Both the position numbers and the translations under genes were made by a program. From contig NZ_CACSJJ010000021.1 of assembly GCF_902706295.1 (NCBI RefSeq), forward strand, positions 1-64,000: DNA of 64,000 bases, in the 5' to 3' direction. The stretch comes from Arthrobacter sp. 18067 (GTDB taxonomy: Bacteria; Actinomycetota; Actinomycetes; Actinomycetales; Micrococcaceae). Numbering within the stretch: position 1 is the stretch's first letter; every line of letters begins with the position of its first letter. The notes beneath the pieces are model-generated. The model made no database searches. It was not told the DNA's origin and saw only the letters and a list, made by a program, of their open reading frames with translations. This document shows, piece after piece, positions 25,952 through 35,005 of the stretch.

Positions 25952-27400
25952 TCAGTTGGGCAGCCCGACCGCCCCGCCGTCGTCGGACGCTGCATCCGGT
26001 TCGCTGCCAGCGGCCGGCGCCGCAGTCTTTGGAGGGTTTCGGATTCCGACGGCGGATGCCACCGCCCCGAGCACGAACAGTCCCGCTGTCACCAGCAGGG
26101 CGTTGTAAAGCCCTTGCCGGGTAAAGACCGGTCCCACGATCAGCCCCGCAAAGGCAATCGTGATCAACCCGGCGATGCGGGCTACTGCATTGTTTACTGC
26201 CGAGCCGATCCCTGCTTCCTCCGGTGGGACAGCACCAAGAATGGCGGCCGTCAGCGGCGCCACGAGAGTCGCAAGGCCCAGGCCGAAGACGATCTGTCCC
26301 GGGAGCACCTGGGTCCAATAATCCAGCGGCTCCTGGACGGACAGGGAAAGCAGGAAGCCCACCCCGCACAGCAGCGGACCCACGGTCATGAACCAGCGGG
26401 GGCCGTATTTTCCGGCAAGGCCACCAAAATACGACGCACAGAGCATGAGGATGACCGTGCCCGGGAGCAGGGCTATGCCCGCCATCGTGGCCGCCATGCC
26501 GCCTACTTGCTGCAGATAGATTCCCAGTACGAAGAATCCGAGGGAAATTCCGCCGTAGATGGCGAGTGTCGCAAGGTTCCCCCAAGCAAAATTGCGGATG
26601 GCGAAAAGTCTGAGTGGCAGCATGGGCTCCGCCGTCCTGGCTTCGTGGACCAGGAAGAGCGCCATGGCCACAATGCCCACCACGAGGGGTCCCCACACCT
26701 GGATGCTGCCCCAGCCCATACGCCCTTGCTCGATGAAAGCAAATACGGGACCGCCAAGGCCCACCATGGCCAGAAATGCACCAAGGTAGTCAATGCGTTT
26801 GCTCTTGTCCCTCGCTGCGTCGGACGTCCGGAGTCCGGCCAGCATCGGCCAGATGGCAACAGCGGGGATGACGTTGATGAAGAAGATGACACGCCAGGAG
26901 AGCAGATCCACGGCCATCCCGCCAATCAGTGGCCCCACGATCGCTGCCGCACTGGTCCAACCGGACCACTGGCCAATGGCTTTCGATTGCGCGGGACCTG
27001 AGAACGACGTGATGATCATGGCCAGCGAGCTCGGAACCAACAAGGCGCCGGCAATGCCCTGAAGTGCCCTCGACACCACCAGTACTTCTCCAGTCCAGGC
27101 CAGCCCGCACAACACCGACGTCGCTGCGAAGCCTGCGAGGCCCCATTCAAGGATTCGTGCCCTGCCGAAATGGTCGGACAGAGAGCCGGCCACCAGGATC
27201 AGCGCACCAAGGGTGAGCAGATACGCATCCACCACCCACTGCTGGATCACCAGTCCGCCGCCCAGTTCCCTCCCGATGGCCGGCAGTGCGAGATTCACCA
27301 CAAATCCATCGAGTATGGCGATGAACGACGCCACAATTGCCACCACCAGTACGCGTTTCTGGAGCGGAGTACTGGGTAGCAAGGCCGCTGCGTCAGTCAT
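25952..27400 (-). CDS. MFS drug/efflux transporter, DHA2-like (14 TM)
   Basis: The 482-residue polytopic protein has the EmrB/QacA organisation. TM1 carries the ILDGFVVNLALPAIGREL motif, motif A is GSLSDHFGRARI, and motif C-like GPLIGGMAVDLLSWRVIFFINV follows. About 14 helices are visible, ending in an acidic soluble tail. Such proteins export drugs or metabolites with proton exchange. ATG 27400 is chosen over the GTG two codons upstream. It is convergent with the DtxR gene and divergent from the small protein at 27438; no regulator is adjacent. Confidence 0.85.
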   Translation of the reverse strand: MTDAAALLPSTPLQKRVLVVAIVASFIAILDGFVVNLALPAIGRELGGGLVIQQWVVDAYLLTLGALILVAGSLSDHFGRARILEWGLAGFAATSVLCGLAWTGEVLVVSRALQGIAGALLVPSSLAMIITSFSGPAQSKAIGQWSGWTSAAAIVGPLIGGMAVDLLSWRVIFFINVIPAVAIWPMLAGLRTSDAARDKSKRIDYLGAFLAMVGLGGPVFAFIEQGRMGWGSIQVWGPLVVGIVAMALFLVHEARTAEPMLPLRLFAIRNFAWGNLATLAIYGGISLGFFVLGIYLQQVGGMAATMAGIALLPGTVILMLCASYFGGLAGKYGPRWFMTVGPLLCGVGFLLSLSVQEPLDYWTQVLPGQIVFGLGLATLVAPLTAAILGAVPPEEAGIGSAVNNAVARIAGLITIAFAGLIVGPVFTRQGLYNALLVTAGLFVLGAVASAVGIRNPPKTAAPAAGSEPDAASDDGGAVGLPN

Positions 27401-27437
27401 GAGCACAGCCTACGCCCGGGAAGTCCCGTATCGTTGA

Positions 27438-27812
27438 ATGGTGATTAGCAGACGTGATGCCGCATTGGCCCTTGATATTTCGATGGAAATGGCCCAACGC
27501 CACGGCATTCCGTCCCGGCTTTCCGAGGCCGAGCTCCGCGACATGCAGGACAATCCCCCGGCCTGGCTGGTACAGTCGCGTGCCAACCGGACCGGCAAAC
27601 GCCCCGTCTGGGTTCATCTGACCTGTGCTGTGTGCGGCTACTCCGAGGCGATCCGCCCCAAGAAATGGTGGCCGGACTTTTCCTTCGTCTACTGCGGCAC
27701 CCACCGGAACAGCGACCTCCCCAAGCTCTTCCTGGGCGAAGTACGCAGCGAATACGAAGGTGTGGGCAGCCGCTTCGTTGGCGTCGTCGACGTTCCGGAG
27801 AACCAGGCCTAG
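27438..27812 (+). CDS. Small protein with CxxC and CGxH motifs, unknown function
   Basis: The 124-residue soluble protein is not recognised by name. Its C-terminal half has CAVCGYSEAIRPKKWW and, about 20 residues later, YCGTHRNS, which together could bind zinc. Residues 1-60 are helical and polar. It sits between divergent MFS and convergent protease genes; the start ATG 27438 has no obvious ribosome binding site. Confidence 0.7.
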   Translation: MVISRRDAALALDISMEMAQRHGIPSRLSEAELRDMQDNPPAWLVQSRANRTGKRPVWVHLTCAVCGYSEAIRPKKWWPDFSFVYCGTHRNSDLPKLFLGEVRSEYEGVGSRFVGVVDVPENQA

Positions 27813-27819
27813 CTCGCCC

Positions 27820-28803
27820 TCATTGCTGCTGGCTCATTTCCGAGGGCACTGCGATGATCTGCAGCGCCTTTCCTTCCCTGAGCACTGTCAAAGGGAAGGG
27901 TTCACCGATGGCGTCCTCGAACAACAGCTTCTGAAGGCTCTCGGCGCTCGACACTGCCCGCCCTAGGGCGCGCAACACCAGGTCCCCCGGTTGGAGTCCG
28001 GACATCTCCGCCGGAGAGTTGGGAATCACCTCCACCACGCGCAGGCCCTCTTTCTGCCCCGTCCGCACTACGGCACTGGCATCAAGTGGTATTGGCGTGC
28101 TCACCAAACCCAAATACGCACGTCGAACCCGGCCGTCCCTGAGCAGCGAGGCGATGATGCGCTGCGTAGTCGTGTTGATGGGCACTGCCAGCCCGAGGCC
28201 CAGCCCTGCCACAGCCGTGTTGATGCCGACGATGCGCCCCCTAGTGTCGGCCAATGCACCACCGGAGTTCCCGGGATTCAGGGCGGCGTCCGTTTGTATG
28301 ACATCCTCTATGACGCGTCTGTGCTCACCCGCCCGGACAGGAATGGACCTGCCCAATCCGCTGACCACCCCCGCGGTCACCGAACCGGCCAAGCCCAACG
28401 GATTGCCCACGGCGATGACCAGCTGCCCAACCCGCAGCGTGTCGGCGTTGCCCAACAAGGCCGGTGGCGGGGTGGACTTCAGCCCACGAACGACGGCCAG
28501 GTCGGACAAGGGGTCTGCGCCCACGAGTTCCACATCCGTACGCTTGCCGTCGGCGAAGACAGCCCGGCCGGATTGGATACCCGCCACAACGTGTGCGTTC
28601 GTCAGCATGTACCCGTCACCAGTGAAGACTACGGCCGAGCCACTGCCCACGCGGACCTGACCTCGGCGGCCCGTGCTGGTCATCTCTATGGCGGCAACAT
28701 GGGGCGTTACTGACTCGGCCACGCGAATCACGATCCGCGAGTACGCGTCCAGGGCTTGCTCGTCCTCCTGGTCTTGCCGTTCGAACTCCGGCTCAGTGCT
28801 CAC
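27820..28803 (-). CDS. S1C (HtrA/DegP-like) serine protease with PDZ domain, no visible membrane anchor
   Basis: The 327-residue protease has a trypsin-like domain with triad His71 (TNAHVV), Asp101 (DPLSDLAVV) and Ser180 (NPGNSGGAL), then one PDZ domain (about 225-320; VVEVIPNSPAEMSGLQPGDLVL). With start GTG 28803, which has AGGAGG at proper spacing, no signal peptide or transmembrane helix precedes the domain. An upstream in-frame start would add about 41 residues containing a Trp-rich stretch but no clear helix. Most actinobacterial HtrA proteins are anchored, so a cytoplasmic role is likely here. Confidence 0.85.
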   Translation of the reverse strand: MSTEPEFERQDQEDEQALDAYSRIVIRVAESVTPHVAAIEMTSTGRRGQVRVGSGSAVVFTGDGYMLTNAHVVAGIQSGRAVFADGKRTDVELVGADPLSDLAVVRGLKSTPPPALLGNADTLRVGQLVIAVGNPLGLAGSVTAGVVSGLGRSIPVRAGEHRRVIEDVIQTDAALNPGNSGGALADTRGRIVGINTAVAGLGLGLAVPINTTTQRIIASLLRDGRVRRAYLGLVSTPIPLDASAVVRTGQKEGLRVVEVIPNSPAEMSGLQPGDLVLRALGRAVSSAESLQKLLFEDAIGEPFPLTVLREGKALQIIAVPSEMSQQQ

Positions 28804-28940
28804 CACGTGCCTCCTGCCACCGCTCCACCATGTTTCGGCGCCTATCCAGTTCAACGGCCAAACCGGTTCCGGTAGTCCTGGGTTCGGTACGCCGTGGGTG
28901 AACGCCAACGCGTCCCGGGCATTCACAAAGCGTCCCGGGC

Positions 28941-28978
28941 AAAAGAAAGCCCCCGGATCACGAGGATCCGAGGGCTTT
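28941..28978 (-). terminator. tmRNA terminator
   Basis: The stem AAAGCCC-CGGATC with GATCCG-GGGCTTT (one mismatch, 28946-28978) is followed leftward by CTTTT. It starts 7 bases beyond the tmRNA 3' end. Confidence 0.88.
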
Positions 28979-28984
28979 CCGGGG

Positions 28985-29350
28985 TGGAGATGGGGGGAAT
29001 TGAACCCCCGTCCGATGTCGTTTTGTCAGGGCTTCTCCGGGCGCAGTTCGCGTCGGATTTTCTCGGCCCCAGCCATCCTGCGAACAGGTGGCTGATCCGG
29101 GCCCAGTCATCTAAGAGTCCCGTTTACCTCAATGACGAAGGCAAACAGCAGTGGCTATCTAAATGACGCCAGGAACCGGGGCGATAGCAACCCCGGGCTG
29201 ACGGACTGTCTTACTGCTTAGGCAGCGAGAGCGAAGTCAGTGCGCTTAGATTCGGCACTTATTGGTTTGCAGACAGCGTTTACGAGATAATTCTGCATCC
29301 TCGGCCCGCTTCACCTGTCGCGACTAACATCGTCGAAACCGATCATCCCC
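28985..29350 (-). ncRNA. ssrA: Transfer-messenger RNA (tmRNA)
   Basis: The 5' end GGGGATG (29350) pairs with CATCTCC at the 3' end to form the tRNA-like acceptor. The T arm reads GGGGGTTCAATTCCCCC. The tag frame lies at 29256-29221 and encodes AESKRTDFALAA, followed by TAA. The remainder forms the pseudoknot region. Its product rescues stalled ribosomes with SmpB, encoded about 110 bases upstream on the same strand. The genomic bases after the discriminator A are CCC, so CCA must be added or trimmed after transcription. Confidence 0.96.
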
Positions 29351-29463
29351 GTATTTTGTTACCAAACCCGACTGGGACATCGAATAAATCGAGTTCCCGT
29401 CGGACTACCCATCATAACGCATTCATCCGTTGGTACATTCCCCGGACGCGGTTGGCGTGGCGC

Positions 29464-29934
29464 CTACCGGCGGTTGCGTTCCCGCAGCTCACGCAGGGAT
29501 TCACGCTTGTCCTGCTGCTCACGCAGCGTCTGGCGCTTGTCGTAGTCCTTCTTACCGCGGGCAATGGCAATTTCCACCTTGGCCCGGCCGTCCAGGAAGT
29601 ACAGCTGGAGCGGGACCACGGTAAAACCGGATTCGCGGATCTTCTGCGAGATCTTGTCCAGTTCCTCACGATGCAGCAAGAGCTTACGACGCCGGCGCGC
29701 AGCGTGGTTGGTCCAGCTCCCTTGGTGATACTCAGGGATATGAATACCCTCCATCCACAACTCGTCGTTGTAGAAGGTACAGAAGCCATCCACCATGGAA
29801 GCGTGGCCTTCACGGAGGGACTTCACTTCTGTTCCCATGAGGGCGATACCTGCCTCATAGGTGTCCAGGACATGGTAGTTATGCCGGGCCTTCCGATTGG
29901 TGGCCACTACCTTACGGCCACTTTCCTTGGGCAC
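29464..29934 (-). CDS. smpB: SsrA-binding protein
   Basis: The 156-residue OB-fold protein has hallmarks NRKARHNYHVLDTYEAGI, GTEVKSLREG, the HIPEYHQGSWTNHAARRRRKLLLH segment and the basic C-terminal tail KKDYDKRQTLREQ that enters the ribosomal mRNA channel. GTG 29934 is preceded by AAGGAG. It lies directly before ssrA. Confidence 0.97.
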   Translation of the reverse strand: MPKESGRKVVATNRKARHNYHVLDTYEAGIALMGTEVKSLREGHASMVDGFCTFYNDELWMEGIHIPEYHQGSWTNHAARRRRKLLLHREELDKISQKIRESGFTVVPLQLYFLDGRAKVEIAIARGKKDYDKRQTLREQQDKRESLRELRERNRR

Positions 29935-30008
29935 GGTAGAACTCCTTGTTAGATGCGGATTTCAACTAGTGTACGCCAGCACGACGAGGCGCCCGCGCTA
30001 ACCCCATG

Positions 30009-31424
30009 CTAGAGAAGGTTCATCGGATCCACTGCGGAGCCGTTCAGCCACGTTTCGAAGTGCGCGTGGCAGCCAGTCGAGTTACCGGTGCTTCCCGAGT
30101 ATGCGATGAGCTGGCCTGCAGAGACCCTCTGTCCATTCGCCACCACGATGCTGCTGTTGTGGTAGTAGATAGTGGTCAGTGAGTTCCCTTGGACAACACC
30201 GTGGGACAACTTCACTCGCCAGCCACCGCCGTCGGCCGAGTTCCAGCCTGAGTTGAAGACTTCGCCTGCCGCTGCCGCATAGACGGGCGTGCCGCATGCC
30301 GCACCGAAGTCGATGCCGGTGTGCATGTACCCGCCAGTACCGTAGAAGTCGATCGTGCCGGGCGGGGTTGCGCGCCAGCCGAATCCGGAGGTGATGGGCA
30401 CATAGCTTGCGAACGGGTGACGCAATCCAAAGGCAGATGGCGAACCCGCAGCCGGAGGAACGTACGGCTGCTCCGGAGGCGCAGGCCGCCCTTGGGCGGC
30501 AGCTGCGGCTGCTGCGGCAGCGGCAGCTTCTTCGGCAAGACGACGCTGCTCTGCTTCCCAGGCTTCCCTGAGTTTCCGGTCCCGCTCCACGATCTCGGCG
30601 GCAACCGTGTCCTGTTCGGCCTTCACTCGGGCAAGGTTCGCTTCAATGCCAGGCTTGGCCGCCTGAAGTTGCCCGTTCAGGCGGGTGGTGTCTTCGATCA
30701 GCTTGTCGACTTCGGCTTTCTTGCTCGCCGCCTCGTCCCTTGCCGACTTTTCCCGTGCCAGCGCAGCATCCGCTTTCGCTTTGAGGTCCTGAATCTCCTC
30801 TTCGACAGCTACCAGCCTCGCCTGCGAGTTCACGTTGGTAGCGTTCTGCTGGGTCAGCTTGGTCATTGCAGCGTTCTGGCTCCGCATGGCCTGGTCTGCC
30901 AAATCCATGGACTCAGTAAGGTTGCCGGACTCGCTGGACCCGAACAGAAGGGCAATATTGGTCGGGACGCCACCGGACTTATAAGCCTGTGACGCGATCT
31001 GGCCGATCAGCTTCTTGGTGTCGGTGATTTTCTGCTTATCACTTTCCAGCTGCTCGGTGATCTTGGCCTTGTTCTGCTGGGCAAGCTCAACCCTCGCCGC
31101 CAATGCCTCGACTTCCTTGACCGCACTCGCCACCCTGCCTTGGGCCTCAAGCAGGGCCTGCTGCGCACCTGGAAGGCGGCCTTGGTAGATCACGAGGTCG
31201 CCGGCGGCCTTGGCGATGTTGGCGTCGACAAACTCGAGGGACGCCTGGACGCGGGCCGCTTCTGCTTCGAGTGCGGCCTGCTGGTCTTCAAGGTTGTCGG
31301 CCCGCGCCGACGGAGCGCCGGACAGGAGACTGACAGCCAGACCCACAGCGAGAACTGCACCTAGAATCCGAGCATTGCCCGACGCAAGGCGCCGACGCAG
31401 GGATGTCGGGTCCAACGTGGTCAT
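30009..31424 (-). CDS. Secreted M23 peptidoglycan endopeptidase with coiled coil (EnvC/PcsB-like)
   Basis: The 471-residue protein has a signal peptide (ILGAVLAVGLAVSLLSGAPSARA), a long coiled coil (about 45-290, Ala/Glu/Gln/Lys-rich), a Pro linker and a C-terminal LytM domain. The zinc ligands appear in HTGIDFGAACGTP and HAHFE. Lying right after ftsE and ftsX, it is the likely FtsEX-activated cell-wall hydrolase for division. Actinobacteria more often pair FtsEX with the NlpC/P60 enzyme RipC. Confidence 0.9.
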   Translation of the reverse strand: MTTLDPTSLRRRLASGNARILGAVLAVGLAVSLLSGAPSARADNLEDQQAALEAEAARVQASLEFVDANIAKAAGDLVIYQGRLPGAQQALLEAQGRVASAVKEVEALAARVELAQQNKAKITEQLESDKQKITDTKKLIGQIASQAYKSGGVPTNIALLFGSSESGNLTESMDLADQAMRSQNAAMTKLTQQNATNVNSQARLVAVEEEIQDLKAKADAALAREKSARDEAASKKAEVDKLIEDTTRLNGQLQAAKPGIEANLARVKAEQDTVAAEIVERDRKLREAWEAEQRRLAEEAAAAAAAAAAAQGRPAPPEQPYVPPAAGSPSAFGLRHPFASYVPITSGFGWRATPPGTIDFYGTGGYMHTGIDFGAACGTPVYAAAAGEVFNSGWNSADGGGWRVKLSHGVVQGNSLTTIYYHNSSIVVANGQRVSAGQLIAYSGSTGNSTGCHAHFETWLNGSAVDPMNLL

Positions 31425-31481
31425 CAGGAGTCCTTTTCCGTCGTCATCGTGTTTGTCAATTGAGTCAAAGTTTTCATTGCG

Positions 31482-32396
31482 CTAGACCTTCAAATAACGC
31501 CGGAGCGTCAAAAGCGAGGATATCCCGGCAAGCCCGGCGCCAAGGGCAATAAGCACCGGTGCGATCACCAGCACTTGGGTAGAGGAAATAAACGGTGTGT
31601 TGAGGAACTGCGTGGACAAGTCGCCGTTGAGCCAGAAGTGTGCCATGAGCCATAGCGTGACCGAAGCCAACACCGCCCCCACAACAGCTGCGATGACACC
31701 TTCCAGGATGAAAGGCAGCTGGATGACCGTCTTGGAGGCGCCCACCAGCCGCATGATTCCGGTTTCCCGCCGTCGGCTGAAGGCCGAGAGCCGGATGGTG
31801 GTGGTGATAAGCAAAACCGCGCAGAAGATCATCACCACGGCCACACCCATCGCCGCAACCGACGCCCCGTTCATCCAGGAGAAGATGCGCTCCAGGACCT
31901 GCCTCTGGTCGCTGACAGTCTCGACTCCCGGCTGGGAAGAGAACGTCTCGCTGATGATCTGGTATTTCTCAGGGTTCTTCATGTTGATCCGGAAGGATGC
32001 CGGCAGTTGGTCCTCAGAGACCGAATCCACAATCGGGGAATTGGAGAACTGTTCCTTGAAGTGGGTGTAGGCCTCGGCCTGGGATTCGAACTGGAAATCG
32101 TTGATGTATTGCTTGACCGCCGGCGACTCGAGCATCGCCTGAAGGTTGGCCTGCTGCTCCTTGGTGGCCGGACCCGAAGCGCAACCAACCGCCGTCGAAC
32201 CGTCGTTGCAAAGGAAGACTGCCACCTGGACTTTGTCGTACCAGTAGCCCTTCATCTGGTTGATCTGCATTTGCAGCATCCCGGCAGCACCCACGAACGT
32301 CAGGGAAACGAACGTCACCAGGACCACGGAAATCACCATGGAAAGATTTCGGCGCAGGCCACTGCCGATTTCCCCCAAGATAAACAGAAGCCTCAC
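31482..32396 (-). CDS. ftsX: Cell-division ABC transporter-like permease FtsX
   Basis: The 304-residue protein has one N-terminal helix, a large extracytoplasmic loop (about 45-165) and three C-terminal helices in the FtsX core (MAVVMIFCAVLLITTTIRLSAFSRRRETGIMRLVGAS). It transmits FtsE ATP hydrolysis across the membrane to activate a hydrolase. It overlaps ftsE by 4 bases. Confidence 0.95.
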   Translation of the reverse strand: MRLLFILGEIGSGLRRNLSMVISVVLVTFVSLTFVGAAGMLQMQINQMKGYWYDKVQVAVFLCNDGSTAVGCASGPATKEQQANLQAMLESPAVKQYINDFQFESQAEAYTHFKEQFSNSPIVDSVSEDQLPASFRINMKNPEKYQIISETFSSQPGVETVSDQRQVLERIFSWMNGASVAAMGVAVVMIFCAVLLITTTIRLSAFSRRRETGIMRLVGASKTVIQLPFILEGVIAAVVGAVLASVTLWLMAHFWLNGDLSTQFLNTPFISSTQVLVIAPVLIALGAGLAGISSLLTLRRYLKV

Positions 32397-33157
32397 AGCT
32401 GCGCCCCCTGTGCACGGTTGAGTTCCTCGCCACTGGCGTCCCGCAGCCGGCGGGATTCGCCAACCACCGGAATCATCGAGGTGTAAAGGGCCTTGGCTTC
32501 GTCTCGAATGACCTTGCCGTTCTTGAGCTCCACCACGCGGCGGCGCATTTCATTGACGATGTCGTCGTCGTGGGTTGCCATGACTACCGTGGTGCCGTTC
32601 TGGTTGATCTTGTCCAGGACTCCCATGATTCCCATCGAGGTGATGGGGTCCAGGTTTCCCGTCGGTTCGTCCGCCAACAGGATGCCGGGACGGTTGACGA
32701 CGGCGCGGGCGATCGCCACGCGTTGCTGCTCGCCACCGGAAAGTTCGTGGGGCATGCGGCGTTCCTTGCCCTCCAAGCCCACAGTTTTCAGGACCTCAGG
32801 AACTGTTTCGCGAATGATTGAGCGGCTCTTGCCGATGACCTGCATGGCGAAGGCAACGTTGGCGAACACGTTCTTTTGCGGAAGGAGGCGGAAGTCCTGG
32901 AAAACAACGCCGATGCCGCGCCGGAGCTTGGGCACGCGCCAACTCGAAATGTTGGCAACATTCTGGCCGGCAACATACACGGATCCGGAAGAGGCCTTGT
33001 CTTCTTTCAGGATCAGTCGCAGAAAGGTTGACTTTCCTGAGCCCGAGGCGCCCACCAGGAAGGTGAATTCGCCGCGGTTGATCTCAAGGCTGACAGAGTC
33101 GAGCGCCGGTCGGGCATTCTGCTCGTAGACCTTGGTGACATTCTCAAATCTGATCAT
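32393..33157 (-). CDS. ftsE: Cell-division ATP-binding protein FtsE
   Basis: The 254-residue ATPase has Walker A GASGSGKST, signature LSGGEQQRV, Walker B ILLADEPTGNLD and switch His in MATHDDDIV. The length slightly exceeds the usual 220-230 because of a C-terminal extension (TSMIPVVGESRRLRDASGEEL). It pairs with FtsX downstream. Confidence 0.95.
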   Translation of the reverse strand: MIRFENVTKVYEQNARPALDSVSLEINRGEFTFLVGASGSGKSTFLRLILKEDKASSGSVYVAGQNVANISSWRVPKLRRGIGVVFQDFRLLPQKNVFANVAFAMQVIGKSRSIIRETVPEVLKTVGLEGKERRMPHELSGGEQQRVAIARAVVNRPGILLADEPTGNLDPITSMGIMGVLDKINQNGTTVVMATHDDDIVNEMRRRVVELKNGKVIRDEAKALYTSMIPVVGESRRLRDASGEELNRAQGAQL

Positions 33158-33347
33158 GGCCCTTTAGAACCCCGCCGGACATGACATAGTCGCCCAGTCC
33201 AACAGCCGGAGCGCGGGCTTTCGATGGGGGAAGTGAGAGCACCGGCCACTCGACTATACGCACGGGCGGACCCGGTTTCCGGCCCTTTGAGGGGCGTGTC
33301 GCGGAATCCCCAGGGTCAGCACGAACCAGACCCCGGCCCTCACCGTC

Positions 33348-34466
33348 TTAGTTGGCAGCGGCGTTACGGTTGCCCGTACGCCAACGGATGCCGGCGTCAA
33401 TGAAGTCATCGATGTCGCCGTCCAGCACTGCCGAGGTGTTCCCCACTTCGTGTTCTGTTCGCAAGTCCTTGACCATCTGGTACGGATTGAGAACGTAGGA
33501 GCGCATCTGGTCACCCCAGGACGCCTTGACGTCTCCGGCCAGGGCCTTCTTTTCGGCGTCCTGTTGTTCCTTCTTGACCAGCAGTAATCGGGACTGAAGC
33601 ACCCGCATGGCAGCGGCACGGTTCTGAAGCTGGGACTTTTCATTCTGCATCGAGACCACGATGCCCGTGGGAATGTGAGTCAACCGCACTGCCGAGTCGG
33701 TGGTGTTGACCGACTGGCCGCCCGGACCCGACGAGCGGAAGACGTCGACGCGGATTTCGTTGTCGGGAATCTCAATGGAATCGGTCTGTTCGATCAGCGG
33801 GATAACCTCTACGGCCGCAAAGGATGTCTGCCGTCGTCCTTGGTTGTCGAACGGGCTGATGCGGACCAGCCGGTGGGTGCCTGCTTCGACGCTCAACGTA
33901 CCGAATGCATAAGGTGCCTTGACTTCGAAAGTGGCGGACTTCAGGCCTGCCTCTTCCGCGTAGGAGGTGTCCATCACGGTGGTGGGATAGCCATGGCGTT
34001 CGGCCCAACGCAGGTACATCCTCATGAGCATCTCGGCGAAGTCTGCAGCGTCAACGCCGCCGGCGCCGGCCCGGATGGTAACTACAGCTTCACGTTCGTC
34101 GTACTCGCCTGACAACAGCGTGGTGATTTCGAGTTCCGCCAGAGCCTTGCGTATGGAGGACAGTTCCTTCGCAGCTTCCGCCATGGAGTCTTCGTCGCCC
34201 TCGTCCTGGCCGAGTTCCACCAGGACTTCGAGGTCGTCAATCCTGGAAGCAAGCTTGGAAAGGCGCTCAACTTCGGACTGCCTATGGGACAGCCGCGACG
34301 TGATCACCTGGGCCGAAGCGGGGTCGTCCCAAAGGTCCGGAGCTCCGGCCTGCTCGCTCAGTTCTGCGATCTCAACCTTGAGGGCATCAACATCAGTGAC
34401 GTTCTCGATGGAGCTGTAAGTTGCGCGAAGTGCGCGGATTTCTGCGGGAAAATCTATCTCAGCCAT
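33348..34466 (-). CDS. prfB: Peptide chain release factor 2
   Basis: The 372-residue class I release factor has GGQ in SSGPGGQSVNTTDSAVRL and the tRNA-mimicry helical domain at the N-terminus. Start ATG 34466 gives MAEIDFPAEIR, the usual beginning in this group. The gene reads as one continuous frame: the programmed +1 frameshift found in many bacteria is absent. ftsE follows downstream. Confidence 0.96.
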   Translation of the reverse strand: MAEIDFPAEIRALRATYSSIENVTDVDALKVEIAELSEQAGAPDLWDDPASAQVITSRLSHRQSEVERLSKLASRIDDLEVLVELGQDEGDEDSMAEAAKELSSIRKALAELEITTLLSGEYDEREAVVTIRAGAGGVDAADFAEMLMRMYLRWAERHGYPTTVMDTSYAEEAGLKSATFEVKAPYAFGTLSVEAGTHRLVRISPFDNQGRRQTSFAAVEVIPLIEQTDSIEIPDNEIRVDVFRSSGPGGQSVNTTDSAVRLTHIPTGIVVSMQNEKSQLQNRAAAMRVLQSRLLLVKKEQQDAEKKALAGDVKASWGDQMRSYVLNPYQMVKDLRTEHEVGNTSAVLDGDIDDFIDAGIRWRTGNRNAAAN

Positions 34467-34531
34467 GGTCATCCCAGCGTACGCTATCCACCGCACTCCC
34501 CCGACGGCGCCCATGGTTCCATGCCGGACCA

Positions 34532-35005
34532 TTACTGGGTCAAGGATGACCGGGCGACGGACTTGGCCTCAACGAGGATTCCGTCGGGCAACAGGAAGCT
34601 GATCACCGGAGGATGCGCCACAGCTGCCAGAACCACCACCGCCGTACCGCCTGGTTCGCTTCCCGTACCGGCCGTGAGAACCAGATGATCATGACGCCCG
34701 AAGGCACCGCTGTCCGTCAGGTAGGAGCCCGCGGCCGCCTTGACGCGCTCTTCCACCAGCGACGGGGAGGGAACGCTCCCTCCCCCAATATCGCCCACCA
34801 TGAAAGAGTCAGCGGCCGCCAAGGCCGCTCCGTCCGCCAAAGACAGCAACTTCTTATGCTCCAAGTAGACCGCCGAAGCAGCCATGACCACGGTGGCCAG
34901 AAGGAGCGCCAACACAACGTAGCCAATGACGAGAACACCTATCTGCCCATCTTCGCGTGGTTTACCGACGGGAAGGCAGCCGCCGCGACGCCGCAGCGAT
35001 GTCAT
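34532..35005 (-). CDS. TadG-related Flp pilus-assembly protein
   Basis: The 157-residue protein has one N-terminal transmembrane helix preceded by EDGQ (EDGQIGVLVIGYVVLALLLATVVMAASAVYLEH). It then has the LADGAALAAADSF pattern typical of the TadE/G-like family, and an extracytoplasmic domain. Start ATG 35005 overlaps the previous gene's TGA in an ATGA. It is last in the pilus locus and precedes prfB. Confidence 0.78.
   Translation of the reverse strand: MTSLRRRGGCLPVGKPREDGQIGVLVIGYVVLALLLATVVMAASAVYLEHKKLLSLADGAALAAADSFMVGDIGGGSVPSPSLVEERVKAAAGSYLTDSGAFGRHDHLVLTAGTGSEPGGTAVVVLAAVAHPPVISFLLPDGILVEAKSVARSSLTQ

Noticed and set aside
28804..28940. Possible tRNA next to ssrA
   Set aside because: No cloverleaf or T-loop outside the tmRNA itself.
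33348..34466. Programmed frameshift in prfB
   Set aside because: The gene is one uninterrupted frame and no in-frame TGA was found near the start.
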